Below are positions 34,510 through 43,061 of a stretch of DNA of 64,000 nt, piece by piece. The stretch is from Bacteroidales bacterium (GTDB lineage Bacteria > Bacteroidota > Bacteroidia > Bacteroidales > Paludibacteraceae). Each line of letters starts with the position of its first letter. Position 1 is the first letter of the stretch. The notes under the pieces are model-generated. The model saw only the letters and a program-made list of their open reading frames with translations, ran no database searches and was not told the DNA's origin. The stretch is from positions 62,001-126,000 of the forward strand of contig SUXE01000011.1 of the NCBI GenBank assembly GCA_015061115.1. Reading direction: 5' to 3'. A program made the translations under genes and the position numbers.

Positions 34510-35070
34510 ATGAAAAATAAAATACTTATTGCTGTTGGTTTGCTGTTGGCAAGTGTATGTGCTTCCGCACAGAATTATTTTGGTGTGACAGGAGGTTATA
34601 ACCTTACGAACATGCATCATGAGATGGGGTCTTCTGATTTTGAACGTGATCCAAAATCAGGATTCAATGTTGGAGCTTCTTACGAACATCGTTTTCATGC
34701 AAACGGAAAGGGGTATCCATTTCTTGATGCTTGTTTACTCTATTCCCAAGAAGGATATTTTTATTCGGATAAGGATCTGAAATTTTTAAAAATTCCAGTT
34801 GGCGTGGGTTATGACTTTCAGTTGACAAGAAAGTTTGGACTTGCACCAAAGGTTTTTGGAGTTCTCGATGTTGAAATGTCAGATGTTTCGGCTTCGGATA
34901 ATAATATGTTTTTTGCATTTGGTGGAGGTGCCAATCTCAATATAGGTGAGAAATTTTCTATAGGAATTGGATATGAGTTGAGACGTGAGTCTTATGGATC
35001 GAATGACGACTATTATTCATGGTTTAATACGTTTCATACCAATCTCACATACTACATCTTCTCTAAGTAA
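34510..35070 (+). CDS. Outer-membrane beta-barrel protein, paralogue 2
   Basis: 186 residues. Signal peptide MKNKILIAVGLLLASVCASA, then QNYFGVTGGYNLTN, nearly identical to paralogue 1. Strand pattern, FGLAPKVFGVL and a C-terminal TYYIFSK also match. The ATG at 34510 is chosen because it aligns exactly with the start of paralogue 1; an in-frame upstream extension has no signal-peptide character. The 98-bp spacer has no terminator, so co-transcription is likely. A GGAGACG terminator follows at 35089. Likely an 8-strand barrel of the outer membrane; role unknown. Confidence 0.82.
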   Translation: MKNKILIAVGLLLASVCASAQNYFGVTGGYNLTNMHHEMGSSDFERDPKSGFNVGASYEHRFHANGKGYPFLDACLLYSQEGYFYSDKDLKFLKIPVGVGYDFQLTRKFGLAPKVFGVLDVEMSDVSASDNNMFFAFGGGANLNIGEKFSIGIGYELRRESYGSNDDYYSWFNTFHTNLTYYIFSK

Positions 35071-35088
35071 AGAAGAATTACTAATTTT

Positions 35089-35127
35089 ATGGAGACGTCG
35101 GGTTCGGCGTCTCCATTTGTTTTTTCT
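35089..35127 (+). terminator. Terminator after the beta-barrel pair
   Basis: A 12-bp stem ATGGAGACGTCG / CGGCGTCTCCAT (one U-G pair) with loop GGTT, followed by TTGTTTTTT. Confidence 0.88.
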
Positions 35128-35136
35128 ATTTGCATT

Positions 35137-35166
35137 TTTGATTTTCCCCAAAAAGAAGTATTTTTG
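35137..35166 (+). promoter_or_regulatory. phoH operon promoter
   Basis: TTTG at 35137-35140, an 18-bp spacer and TATTTTTG at 35159-35166. The GTG start lies 28 bp further on. Confidence 0.8.
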
Positions 35167-35193
35167 TCGAAACACAGATTTATACCATAGAGA

Positions 35194-36177
35194 GTGATAG
35201 AAAAAATCATAGAACTGGAAGTGGCTGACCCCACTATTTTCTACGGAGTTAACAATTCTAACATCCGTCTGATCAAGGATTTGTATCCCAAAGTTAAAAT
35301 TGTAGCCAGAGGTACGGCAATCAAAATCCATGGCGATGAGGAGGAAATCGCTATAATCGAGGAGGTGATTGGCAAACTTGAAAAATACTGCGCCACTTTC
35401 AATAAGTTGACGGAAGAGGTTATCATCGACTATATCAAGGGAAGTGAACCTAAAATTCAGGTGGAGAACAATCTGATTATCTATGGTATAAGCGGCAAAC
35501 CGATCACTGCCCGAACTCCTACTCAGAAAAAATTCATGGCTGCTTACGAGAAGAACGATCTTATCTTCTCTATCGGTCCTGCTGGTAGTGGAAAGACGTA
35601 TATCGCTATCGCCACTGCTGTAAGAGCGTTGAAAAACAAGGAGGTCAAGAAGATTGTGTTGAGCCGTCCTGCTGTGGAGGCTGGGGAAAAACTCGGTTTC
35701 CTTCCCGGTGATATGAAGGAAAAGATTGATCCTTACTTGCAGCCTCTTTACGATGCGTTGCAGGATATGATTCCAGGAGCCAAACTGAAAGAGTATATGG
35801 AGAACGGAATTATCCAGATCGCTCCGTTGGCATTTATGCGTGGACGTACTCTTTCCGACGCTTTCATCATTCTTGATGAGGCTCAAAACACTACCACTCA
35901 GCAGATTAAGATGTTCCTTACTCGTATGGGAGAACACAGTAAGATCGTCGTGACGGGAGACATGACTCAGATCGACCTTCCTGCTCGTGAACGCTCGGGC
36001 TTGGGTGAGGCTTTACGCGTGCTGAAGAATATTGATGGTGTGGCTAAGATTGAGTTTAATGCAAAAGATATCATTCGCCACAAACTCGTGCAGAAAATTG
36101 TGGAGGCGTATGCTAAGCACGACGCGAAGAAAGCGAAAAAGATTATTCCGCTCACTCCAAAGGACGACGACGAGTAA
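35194..36177 (+). CDS. phoH: PhoH-like ATPase
   Basis: 327 residues with GTG start. An N-terminal KH-like region (about 1-110) holds RGTAIKIHGDEEEIA. The PhoH ATPase domain has Walker A GPAGSGKT at 128-135 and Walker B ILDEAQN (Asp228). It also has family motifs LSRPAVEAGEKLGFLPGDM and TGDMTQIDLP. PhoH proteins are thought to act on RNA, as helicase or RNase partners, often near ybeY; ybeY is not adjacent here. The GTG is chosen because it follows a good promoter at the right distance and no ATG lies near. recF starts 18 bp after the stop, so the two are in one operon. Confidence 0.93.
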   Translation: MIEKIIELEVADPTIFYGVNNSNIRLIKDLYPKVKIVARGTAIKIHGDEEEIAIIEEVIGKLEKYCATFNKLTEEVIIDYIKGSEPKIQVENNLIIYGISGKPITARTPTQKKFMAAYEKNDLIFSIGPAGSGKTYIAIATAVRALKNKEVKKIVLSRPAVEAGEKLGFLPGDMKEKIDPYLQPLYDALQDMIPGAKLKEYMENGIIQIAPLAFMRGRTLSDAFIILDEAQNTTTQQIKMFLTRMGEHSKIVVTGDMTQIDLPARERSGLGEALRVLKNIDGVAKIEFNAKDIIRHKLVQKIVEAYAKHDAKKAKKIIPLTPKDDDE

Positions 36178-36195
36178 TATCCAGTAGACGGGAGT

Positions 36196-37329
36196 ATGTT
36201 TCTACATAGGTTGTCTATATATAATTTCCGCAATATCCGTAGATCCGACCTCACTTTTGCCAAGCATATCAACTGCTTCATCGGCAAAAACGGTGTCGGC
36301 AAGACTAACATTATCGATTCCATCTATTACCTGTCTTTCTCCAAAAGTCCGTCGAACCGTGATGACAAGGATAATATCACTTTCGGAGAGTCAGGATTCC
36401 AATTGAAAGCCCATTATCACCGTGCAGAATCTGAATTTGAGATTTCTTGCGCACTCGACAAGGGTAGGAAGATGCTCAAGAGAGATGGCAAGGAGTATGA
36501 GAAAGTGTCAGACCATATTGGTTTGATTCCTGCGATATTGGTTGCTCCGAAGGATATTGAGATCATACAGGGAGCTTCAGAAGAGCGACGCAAGTTTATC
36601 GACGGCTGTATCTCGCAGTTCGACCGTAAATATCTGGACGCTTTGCTCGTCTATAAAAACGCATTGCGTGGAAGAAACGCATTGTTGACATCGCAGACTT
36701 ACGTCGATCCGATCATATTTGAGAGTTACGAGGAGAAACTGGCGTCAGCTGGAATGTTCCTACGTAATGCGCGACAGCAGTTTATAGATTCGTTCAAAGG
36801 AAAGGTGGATGAAGTGTATCGCAGGATATCCTACGATACGGAAGAGGGTGAGGGAGTTGATATAGAATACCGTTCACAGTCGATGGAGTCGGACTATCTC
36901 ACTATGCTCCGCTCGCTCCGTGGGGAAGACCAGCGTCGAGGCTTCACTACATGGGGTGTGCATCGAGATGATTATAATTTCAAACGAACTGGACGTAAGA
37001 TCAAGAAAATTGCGTCGCAGGGAGAGATGAAGACGATGCTTCTCGCTTTGAAATTCGCATGGATTGATATGTTTGTGGCGAAGAGCGACGTCAAACCGAT
37101 CCTTCTTCTCGATGATATTTTCGACAAACTTGATGAGCATCGTATGGCAAGAATCATCGATTTTATCAGTGATTCCCAGCGGACTGGTCAGGTGTTTATC
37201 TCAGATACAAACAGAGAGCATATAACTCTGCTTCTTGAAAAGACGGAGAATATTTCCTACACTGTTTACGAGATAAATGAGAATGATGGAATGAGCGAGG
37301 ATAAGGCGGTGAAAATAATGGAGAAATGA
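36196..37329 (+). CDS. recF: DNA replication/repair protein RecF
   Basis: 377 residues, SMC-like ABC ATPase. Walker A GKNGVGKT at 30-37 after the RecF-type start LHRLSIYNFRNIRRSDL. Family stretches: LVAPKDIEIIQGASEERRKFID, TTWGVHRDDYNF, ASQGEMKTMLLALKFAW (signature-like) and PILLLDDIFDKLD (Walker B). RecF loads RecA at ssDNA gaps with RecO/RecR. It lies between phoH and a DUF721 gene that it overlaps by 4 bp (ATGA); recF next to DUF721 is a common arrangement, often near dnaN/dnaA in other bacteria. Confidence 0.97.
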   Translation: MFLHRLSIYNFRNIRRSDLTFAKHINCFIGKNGVGKTNIIDSIYYLSFSKSPSNRDDKDNITFGESGFQLKAHYHRAESEFEISCALDKGRKMLKRDGKEYEKVSDHIGLIPAILVAPKDIEIIQGASEERRKFIDGCISQFDRKYLDALLVYKNALRGRNALLTSQTYVDPIIFESYEEKLASAGMFLRNARQQFIDSFKGKVDEVYRRISYDTEEGEGVDIEYRSQSMESDYLTMLRSLRGEDQRRGFTTWGVHRDDYNFKRTGRKIKKIASQGEMKTMLLALKFAWIDMFVAKSDVKPILLLDDIFDKLDEHRMARIIDFISDSQRTGQVFISDTNREHITLLLEKTENISYTVYEINENDGMSEDKAVKIMEK

Positions 37330-37619
37330 AAAGGAAAAACGCATCAACGATATCTTCGATATTGCAAGAATACGTGCACAGAGTGAAAATCGATGAAGAC
37401 ATGCTCGCTCTCGACATTGAAAGAGTGTGGCCGGAACTAGTCGGGGAGGAGTTTGTGCAATATACGCAGGGAATGATGATGAAAAACAAACAGTTGTACG
37501 TCACGATGCTTTCTCCGGCTGCGAGCAATGAACTGATGATGCGTCGCAGTGAAATATTGAAAAAGATACACGAAAAATTTGATATTGATTCTACTGTGTT
37601 GTCGGCGGTTCATTTCTGA
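37326..37619 (+). CDS. DUF721 (DciA-like) protein
   Basis: 97 residues. The pattern WPELVGEEFVQYTQGMMMKN followed by KQLYVTMLSPAASNELMMRR is that of DUF721/DciA-like proteins. DciA helps load the replicative helicase DnaB, but short stand-alone members like this have no proven function. Translational coupling to recF (4-bp overlap) supports a replication/repair setting. Length is typical for the short Bacteroidetes version. Confidence 0.83.
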   Translation: MKRKNASTISSILQEYVHRVKIDEDMLALDIERVWPELVGEEFVQYTQGMMMKNKQLYVTMLSPAASNELMMRRSEILKKIHEKFDIDSTVLSAVHF

Positions 37620-37656
37620 CACTGGTAGATATGGCTTATACAAAAAAATACGAAAG

Positions 37657-38094
37657 ATGGAAGATTTAGAAAACATACACTTCAACCATAGTGTCGGCAT
37701 ACAGATAAGATTCAACGACATCGACCAACTCGGTCATGTCAACAACGCGTCGCAGATATCATTCTTGGATTATGGCAAAGTCCGTTATTTTGAGGCGATG
37801 AACAATGGTGAGGTGGATTGGAGAGACGCTCAGTTTGTGATAGTGAATATCAATGTCAGCTACGTCGAGCAGATCTTCATGAATGATAATATTGAAGTCC
37901 GCACAAAAATCACTGAAATAGGAAACAAAAGCATCAAACTTCTACAAATGATTGTGGATAGAGACAACGGACACGTCAAAACCGTCTGTCATGGAGTGAT
38001 GTGTGCTTTTGATATGGACACTCAGCAATCTGTTCTGGTGTCGCAGAAATGGCGTGACAAAATCAATAAATTTGAGGTCGGCTCTGCGGATTGA
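37657..38094 (+). CDS. Acyl-CoA thioesterase, 4HBT (YbgC-like) family
   Basis: 145 residues, hot-dog fold. IRFNDIDQLGHVNNASQISFLDYGKVRYFEA carries the Asp of the 4-hydroxybenzoyl-CoA thioesterase motif and the N-terminal helix. Later strands (VIVNINVSYVEQIFMNDNIEV) fit the fold. Family members hydrolyse acyl-CoA or acyl-ACP; the acyl chain is unknown. The ATG at 37657 starts the conserved region with few extra residues and lies 37 bp after the DUF721 stop. It is last of the phoH-recF-DUF721 run. The convergent RhuM-type gene follows; no clear terminator lies in the 30-bp gap. Confidence 0.87.
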   Translation: MEDLENIHFNHSVGIQIRFNDIDQLGHVNNASQISFLDYGKVRYFEAMNNGEVDWRDAQFVIVNINVSYVEQIFMNDNIEVRTKITEIGNKSIKLLQMIVDRDNGHVKTVCHGVMCAFDMDTQQSVLVSQKWRDKINKFEVGSAD

Positions 38095-38124
38095 GTCTCT
38101 CAATTCTATAGACTCAATTATAGT

Positions 38125-39018
38125 TCACACTACTTCTCCCATAATCAAGTTTTTAGACAGATGGATTACGTCGAATGCAAACAGACGTTTTCCTAGGTCT
38201 TTTATTGAAGCTCCAAAATGATAAACTGTTTCATCAATGATTAGGAAACGGTCGTGAAAATTAGTTTTGTATTGAAAAATGTTGATGCGGCGACATTTCC
38301 CATATTCCGTCTCATGGTTGTGTTGTAGAGTTAGTATGTTGTTGTTGACTTTTTCTGTATAGATGGTAGCGGACACGTTTTTTTGTCTTGCCTCAAGAAT
38401 ATGCAGAGTGTCAGAACCTATGTATGGGTCAATTAAAATTACCTCATGTTTGGCACTTTTTATAATCATTTCTGCTACTTCACGTCCTTCCAACAGATGA
38501 CCTTCGAAGACGCAACCTTCGTGAGGCGGTATGTTTGTGCGAACGAAGAAATCTATCTGTTGCTGATGCTCGTCCAGACGCTTTTCTATTTGGAGAAATC
38601 TGTTATCCGTGTATCCTTGTAGTTCCACAAGTTGACGGTTGACGGAATACCCACGAAGAAGATAATCTTTGAGAATTTTGTTTGCCCATATACGGAATTG
38701 TGTGCCACGTTGTGATTTGACACGATACCCAACGGAGATGATCACATCAAGATTGTAATACTTTGTTTTATATTTTTTTCCATCGGAAGCAGTTGTCAAG
38801 AAATCCTTGACAACTGAATGTTGCGATAATTCTTGTTCTTTGAATATATTATTTATATGTAAACTGACATTTTGTTTTGTCGTTAGAAACAATTCAGCCA
38901 TCTGTTGTTGTGTTAGCCAAACCGTGTCGTTTTCGATTTGCACTTCTAGTTTCAAACTTTCGTTGGGTTGGTAGAGGATTATTTCCCCCTTGCATGATTC
39001 TGTCTTGTTACTATCCAT
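38125..39018 (-). CDS. RhuM-type protein with PLD-like C-terminal domain
   Basis: 297 residues. The N-terminal half (about 20-150) is a RhuM-type DNA-binding region: VWLTQQQMAELFLTTKQNVSLHINNIF, then YYNLDVIISVGYRVKSQRGTQFR. A helical linker (about 150-185) precedes a C-terminal PLD-like region: EGREVAEMIIKSAKHEVILIDPY and FHDRFLIIDETVYHFGASIKDLGKR. Only one HxR/K-type motif is visible, so nuclease activity would need a dimer or may be lost. The start at 39018 is chosen because the promoter -7 box lies at 39050, downstream of the other in-frame ATG (39078). RhuM genes often sit in defence or restriction loci; here it stands alone. Function unknown. Confidence 0.85.
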   Translation of the reverse strand: MDSNKTESCKGEIILYQPNESLKLEVQIENDTVWLTQQQMAELFLTTKQNVSLHINNIFKEQELSQHSVVKDFLTTASDGKKYKTKYYNLDVIISVGYRVKSQRGTQFRIWANKILKDYLLRGYSVNRQLVELQGYTDNRFLQIEKRLDEHQQQIDFFVRTNIPPHEGCVFEGHLLEGREVAEMIIKSAKHEVILIDPYIGSDTLHILEARQKNVSATIYTEKVNNNILTLQHNHETEYGKCRRINIFQYKTNFHDRFLIIDETVYHFGASIKDLGKRLFAFDVIHLSKNLIMGEVV

Positions 39019-39049
39019 ATAAGTTTTGATTAAAATTTGAAATCGAGTG

Positions 39050-39079
39050 CAAAGATATAGATTTCTGATTGATTTCAAA
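39050..39079 (-). promoter_or_regulatory. Promoter of the RhuM-type gene
   Basis: On the minus strand TTTG, an 18-bp spacer and TATCTTTG, followed by CACTC. It is 31 bp before the chosen ATG. Confidence 0.8.
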
Positions 39080-39127
39080 GGAAATAAGAAACTTTATAAA
39101 TTGAAAAAGAAATTGCTGCCAGCCGTC

Positions 39128-40504
39128 TTATTTCTTGAATTTTCTCCTGTATGTGGCATATAAATCCATGATATCGTCCACATAATCGGCTGTCTCCGAG
39201 CCACGAAGATATCCGCACTTCACAGACGGCAAGTTGTAATAGTCTGGAGACGCGAGTAGTCTGACATATCTTTTCACCACTTTCCACTCAGCCGGATTAT
39301 CTCCATGCAGTTCACACAATGTCTGGGCATCACGTATATGTCCAAGACCAGCATTGTATGCGGCAAGAGTCAGACGGATACGGTCGTCGTTAGTGCGGGC
39401 GGACTGTATGAGTTGGTATGTGCGGTTGAGATATTCGATTCCTAAACGAAGGTTTTCCTCTGGTTCCAACATCGTTTTGGGATCAGCTCCAAGGGCAAGC
39501 ATAGTCTCTGTCATCAATTGCATCAGACCTTTTGCTCCGGCAAAACTGCCGGCATTAGGGTTGAAGCGAGACTCAGTATAGGCGATGGCAGACAATAGTC
39601 TCCAATCCCAGATAGTGCTGTCCGCCTGTTTTTTGAAGATGGAATCGTAGACGGAAATATGTTTGTCATCAATAAAGATAGGAACATCTTTGTCCTTAGT
39701 CTTCGATACCTTAGGCTCATAGTATTTGGTATACAATCTATTGATTGTCTTTTCGTTGTCTGCAAAATAGCTGTTGATCTCTTTCAGCAGAACAGAGTCA
39801 TTTTTAGCCACAGCCCAGGCATTACGTTGTGGATGCGACACTTCAAGATGAATGTCCAGATTCTTAAAATAACGACGTTGCAGCTGGGCGATATCGTTGT
39901 CGCACACTGTCATCTCAATCTCTCCTTTGCTCACCATCTTGATCAGCCGCTCCTCATTGTAATCAGTGGAGACGGTGTTGATCTCCATTCCTCCGCCGAT
40001 CTCGTCATTAAGGTTAAGCAGACGGTGATGGTATTTGGATCCCTGCACCACAGTGATTTTTTTGCCGATAAGGTCGAGCACATCCTGTTTCTGCTTGTTG
40101 GATTTTCTGCGTTTCTGCACAATTACCTGATGTGTGATCGTCTCTTTGTCGACAAAATTCATCTTTTCCTTATTTGTCTTGTTGATCACAACAGGAAATG
40201 CCAACACGTCAGCGGAGTCTCCCAACATTGAAATCAGCTCCTCATTGCTTTTAGCCACCTTAATCTCAAGACGTTTGCCCATCTTTTCCGCCAGTCCTTT
40301 GCACAATTCATAGTCGTAGCCCATCTCGTGGCCTCCACGAAGAGTATAGTAGGAAGTGGAACGAGAAATCGTTGCGACACGGAGAATAGAGTCTGGTGTT
40401 GACACACACTGATCCTGCGACGAATTTTTGGTTTCCGCCGATTTGTTGCATCCTGTCAGCAACAACAAAACCGATATGAATATTATCCAATTTTTCATCT
40501 GCAT
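39128..40504 (-). CDS. mltF: MltF-like membrane-bound lytic transglycosylase (lipoprotein)
   Basis: 458 residues. Lipoprotein signal with lipobox LTGC (Cys19). A periplasmic substrate-binding-like domain (SBP_bac_3) covers about 40-270 (LRVATISRSTSYYTLRGGHEMGYDYELCKGLA). A C-terminal SLT domain (about 300-450) has the catalytic Glu in LLSAIAYTESRFNPNAGS, then GAKGLMQLM and LAAYNAGLGHIRDA. MltF cleaves peptidoglycan glycan strands to 1,6-anhydro products, with the N-terminal domain tuning activity. A start at 40498 is equally possible. Single gene; its 3' end lies 49 bp from the RhuM promoter region. Confidence 0.92.
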   Translation of the reverse strand: MQMKNWIIFISVLLLLTGCNKSAETKNSSQDQCVSTPDSILRVATISRSTSYYTLRGGHEMGYDYELCKGLAEKMGKRLEIKVAKSNEELISMLGDSADVLAFPVVINKTNKEKMNFVDKETITHQVIVQKRRKSNKQKQDVLDLIGKKITVVQGSKYHHRLLNLNDEIGGGMEINTVSTDYNEERLIKMVSKGEIEMTVCDNDIAQLQRRYFKNLDIHLEVSHPQRNAWAVAKNDSVLLKEINSYFADNEKTINRLYTKYYEPKVSKTKDKDVPIFIDDKHISVYDSIFKKQADSTIWDWRLLSAIAYTESRFNPNAGSFAGAKGLMQLMTETMLALGADPKTMLEPEENLRLGIEYLNRTYQLIQSARTNDDRIRLTLAAYNAGLGHIRDAQTLCELHGDNPAEWKVVKRYVRLLASPDYYNLPSVKCGYLRGSETADYVDDIMDLYATYRRKFKK

Positions 40505-40634
40505 CAGTGTTAATTAATTGCAAAATAGCAATAAAATAAATAATGACAAACAAAAAAGATGGAATAATGGCGATTTTTGAGTCAGGATCGGAAAATTTGG
40601 AGGAAAAACATTGCAATAATTTGTAAAGCCACAT

Positions 40635-40666
40635 TTTGTATTTGTGGAAATCTTGCGTTACTTTTG
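40635..40666 (+). promoter_or_regulatory. Promoter of the DUF3298-rsmG-pcm operon
   Basis: TTTG at 40635-40638, a 20-bp spacer and TACTTTTG at 40659-40666, 27 bp before the ATG at 40694. Confidence 0.75.
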
Positions 40667-40693
40667 TGGAGTATACAACTAAAATAATGACTA

Positions 40694-41536
40694 ATGACGA
40701 ATAATGTTTTTAAGAATATTCTATTGACTGTGATTCCGACAGTTTTATGTTGTTGCTCAGCGGAAAAGAAGGGTGAAACGATGACAGCGGAATCCAAATT
40801 CCCGACTTCTGTTTTGGTGTTCGACACCGTCGGCCATATTAATGCTGACTCTACTAATCCTCAGTTCAGATACGCCTACAATCTAATCCTTCCTGAAGAA
40901 GGCTTTTCTGTGTGCGCGGATTCCATAAGATTGTCTATGATCGCTGAGGCCACAGAAGTGTATGCCAATGATATAAAGATGGCGAGACAGTCTAAAATCA
41001 AGTCGTTGGCTGTTCAGGAGGATGTTGACGTCGCAGCATTTAAGGAACAATTCGAATCTCCTTCGAAGGAAATCCCGTGTGAGTATGAGTGTAAGGCAGA
41101 TAAGGTGTTTGAGAATGCTGATATTTACAATTCCGTCTTCACAGCTTATTCTTATATGGGTGGCGCTCATCCGTATTCCTATGCGGATTTCAGAATTTGG
41201 GACAAGGCAAATGCGAAGAGACTTGTGATTCAAGATATTTTTGTAGACGATTCTGAATCCAAACTTACGGACATGATCCTTGATTCTCTTTGTAAGATGA
41301 TGGATGTGAAAGCTCATGAAAATCTTACAGATGCAGGAATTCTTGATGTGAAGGATGTGGCACCAAACAATAGTATTATTGTTTACAACGACTCTTTGAG
41401 TTTCAATTATAAACCATACGAGATTGCCTGTTATGCGGTTGGTCCGATTGAAGTTAAATTCTCATTTTCGGATCTAAAGCCTTTGATGAAAACGGATTCT
41501 CCTCTATATAAATTAGCCGATAAAGAAAAAGAATGA
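40694..41536 (+). CDS. DUF3298/RsiV-like lipoprotein 1
   Basis: 280 residues. The signal ends in a Cys cluster VLCCCS (Cys19-21), one of which is probably lipidated. YSYMGGAHPYSYADFRIWDKANAKRL is the DUF4163/DUF3298 hallmark. The C-terminal SLSFNYKPYEIACYAVGPIEVKF also fits the domain. Related extracytoplasmic domains occur in RsiV, which binds lysozyme, but no anti-sigma part or transmembrane anchor is present here. The next gene overlaps by 4 bp and looks like a diverged paralogue. First gene of the unit with rsmG and pcm. Confidence 0.82.
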   Translation: MTNNVFKNILLTVIPTVLCCCSAEKKGETMTAESKFPTSVLVFDTVGHINADSTNPQFRYAYNLILPEEGFSVCADSIRLSMIAEATEVYANDIKMARQSKIKSLAVQEDVDVAAFKEQFESPSKEIPCEYECKADKVFENADIYNSVFTAYSYMGGAHPYSYADFRIWDKANAKRLVIQDIFVDDSESKLTDMILDSLCKMMDVKAHENLTDAGILDVKDVAPNNSIIVYNDSLSFNYKPYEIACYAVGPIEVKFSFSDLKPLMKTDSPLYKLADKEKE

Positions 41537-42423
41537 AAAAGACGTTGCTTTTTTTGCCTGCAATCTTTTGTTTGGTGTCGTGCCATACAAAATCGGATGC
41601 AGGATCGGAACAAGGTGGGTTAAGTGATACGATTCAAACGGTTGTCGATTCGGTTGTTAAGGAGAGTGTTGTGCCAGAGGCTCCTAAGATTCCGTTGTAT
41701 GACACAGAGATCTTCCAATATGATACAGCGTATTATGTTGATCCAAATCAGCCACAACATAAGTTTGTGAAATACAAGGCAGTATTGGCGATGCCATCAA
41801 GAAATGATTCTGATAAACTGGTGAGAGACATCCGTTTCGATATCATGAAATTTGCGACGGAGAGACAGATGACGGATCCTATTGTCGCAACTACCGGCTA
41901 TTTTGCTACTGTCGCCACAAAATTCAAAACTGATTTCCGTGCCGCTGACGAGTTTACAAAAAATCACTATTTTGACTGGAAGGTGGCAAGATTCACTAAA
42001 AACTCTTATCAGGATACAAGACTTTATTGTGTGGCTAAGGCCATCTATGAAAACACAGGAAGCACTCCTCTTTTTGGACTGTCCTATAGCAATTGGGATA
42101 AAAAGTTGAAGGAGAAGGTGGAATATGAGGATTTGTTCTCTGAAAAAGACGTGGAGGATATCCGCAATGTGCTTGTCTCTTGTATGGTGAAACAATATGG
42201 AGTGGCAAATGAGGATTCGCTTACAACGAAGGGAATTACAATCGAGCAGATTGCTCCAAGCCGTAAGTTTTTGCTTACGAAAGACACAATTTATTTCGTA
42301 TATTCTCCGTATGAACTAGGTATGGAAGCGGAACGAAGTGTCAGAATTCCCGTCGCAAACAAACAATTACGCCAATTTATGGACACAACGAAGTCTATCG
42401 TAAGATATTTACTTGAAGATTAA
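41533..42423 (+). CDS. DUF3298-like lipoprotein 2
   Basis: 296 residues. Lipobox LVSC (Cys17). The C-terminal TIYFVYSPYELGMEAERSVRI matches the same region of the preceding gene, and both have a similar overall layout, so they are probably paralogues in tandem. This one lacks the GGAHP motif (NTGSTPLFGLSYSNWD occupies that place). It is translationally coupled by a 4-bp overlap, and rsmG begins 3 bp after its stop. Likely a periplasmic lipoprotein; function unknown. Confidence 0.78.
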   Translation: MKKTLLFLPAIFCLVSCHTKSDAGSEQGGLSDTIQTVVDSVVKESVVPEAPKIPLYDTEIFQYDTAYYVDPNQPQHKFVKYKAVLAMPSRNDSDKLVRDIRFDIMKFATERQMTDPIVATTGYFATVATKFKTDFRAADEFTKNHYFDWKVARFTKNSYQDTRLYCVAKAIYENTGSTPLFGLSYSNWDKKLKEKVEYEDLFSEKDVEDIRNVLVSCMVKQYGVANEDSLTTKGITIEQIAPSRKFLLTKDTIYFVYSPYELGMEAERSVRIPVANKQLRQFMDTTKSIVRYLLED

Positions 42424-42426
42424 TTT

Positions 42427-43056
42427 ATGGCAGATATATCAATTATAGAAAAATACTTCCCGAATCTTTCGGATGAGCAGAAATCTCAGTTTTCAGCCCT
42501 TGACGCATTGTATCAGGACTGGAATTCAAAAATCAATGTGATTTCTCGCAAAGACATGGACAATTTCTATGAGCATCATGTGCTTCATTCGTTGGGCATT
42601 GCGAAGTTCACAGAGTTCGCTGATGGAACTGAGATCTTAGACCTTGGTACAGGAGGCGGATTCCCTGCTATCCCGTTGGCCATAATGTTCCCTAACGTTA
42701 CATTTCACGCTATTGACGGAGTGGGGAAGAAGATCAAGGTATTGAATGCTGTGGCAGAGTCAATTGGGTTGAAGAATATCAAGGGAGAACATTTGCGTGC
42801 GGAGGATGTGAAGACGAAGTATGATTATGTGGTGAGTCGTGCTGTGATGCAGATGCCAGACCTTGTGAAGTTGGCACGTCCATTGTTGAAGCCTGTTGCA
42901 TCGTCGGCTCTTCCTGTGGGTGTGATTGCATTGAAGGGTGGAGATTTGACGGATGAGTTGAAATCGTTTGGAAGAAATGCCATGAGCGAATCTCTTACCA
43001 ATTATTTTGAGGAGGAGTTCTTTTCTACCAAGAGTGTAGTGTATGTGATGAAATAA
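42427..43056 (+). CDS. rsmG: 16S rRNA (guanine-527-N7)-methyltransferase RsmG
   Basis: 209 residues. N-terminal helices include LYQDWNSKINVISRKDMDNF, typical of the family. The SAM site is EILDLGTGGGFPAIPLAI. Then HAIDGVGKKIKVLNAVAESI and VVSRAVMQM. RsmG methylates G527 (E. coli numbering) in 16S rRNA; its loss gives low-level streptomycin resistance in other bacteria. It follows the lipoprotein by 3 bp, and pcm starts 5 bp later, so all are likely one transcript. Confidence 0.95.
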   Translation: MADISIIEKYFPNLSDEQKSQFSALDALYQDWNSKINVISRKDMDNFYEHHVLHSLGIAKFTEFADGTEILDLGTGGGFPAIPLAIMFPNVTFHAIDGVGKKIKVLNAVAESIGLKNIKGEHLRAEDVKTKYDYVVSRAVMQMPDLVKLARPLLKPVASSALPVGVIALKGGDLTDELKSFGRNAMSESLTNYFEEEFFSTKSVVYVMK

Positions 43057-43061
43057 TAGAG

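Noticed and set aside
35017-35937. 306-codon open frame antisense to phoH
   Set aside because: It mirrors the real phoH frame with its motifs and promoter, has no promoter or signal of its own, and its translation is unlike any family.
39019-39078. Upstream start for the RhuM-type gene
   Set aside because: The promoter -7 box lies between this start and the chosen one.
39659-40231. 190-codon open frame antisense to the MltF-like gene
   Set aside because: Fully inside a well-supported gene; no family pattern or promoter.
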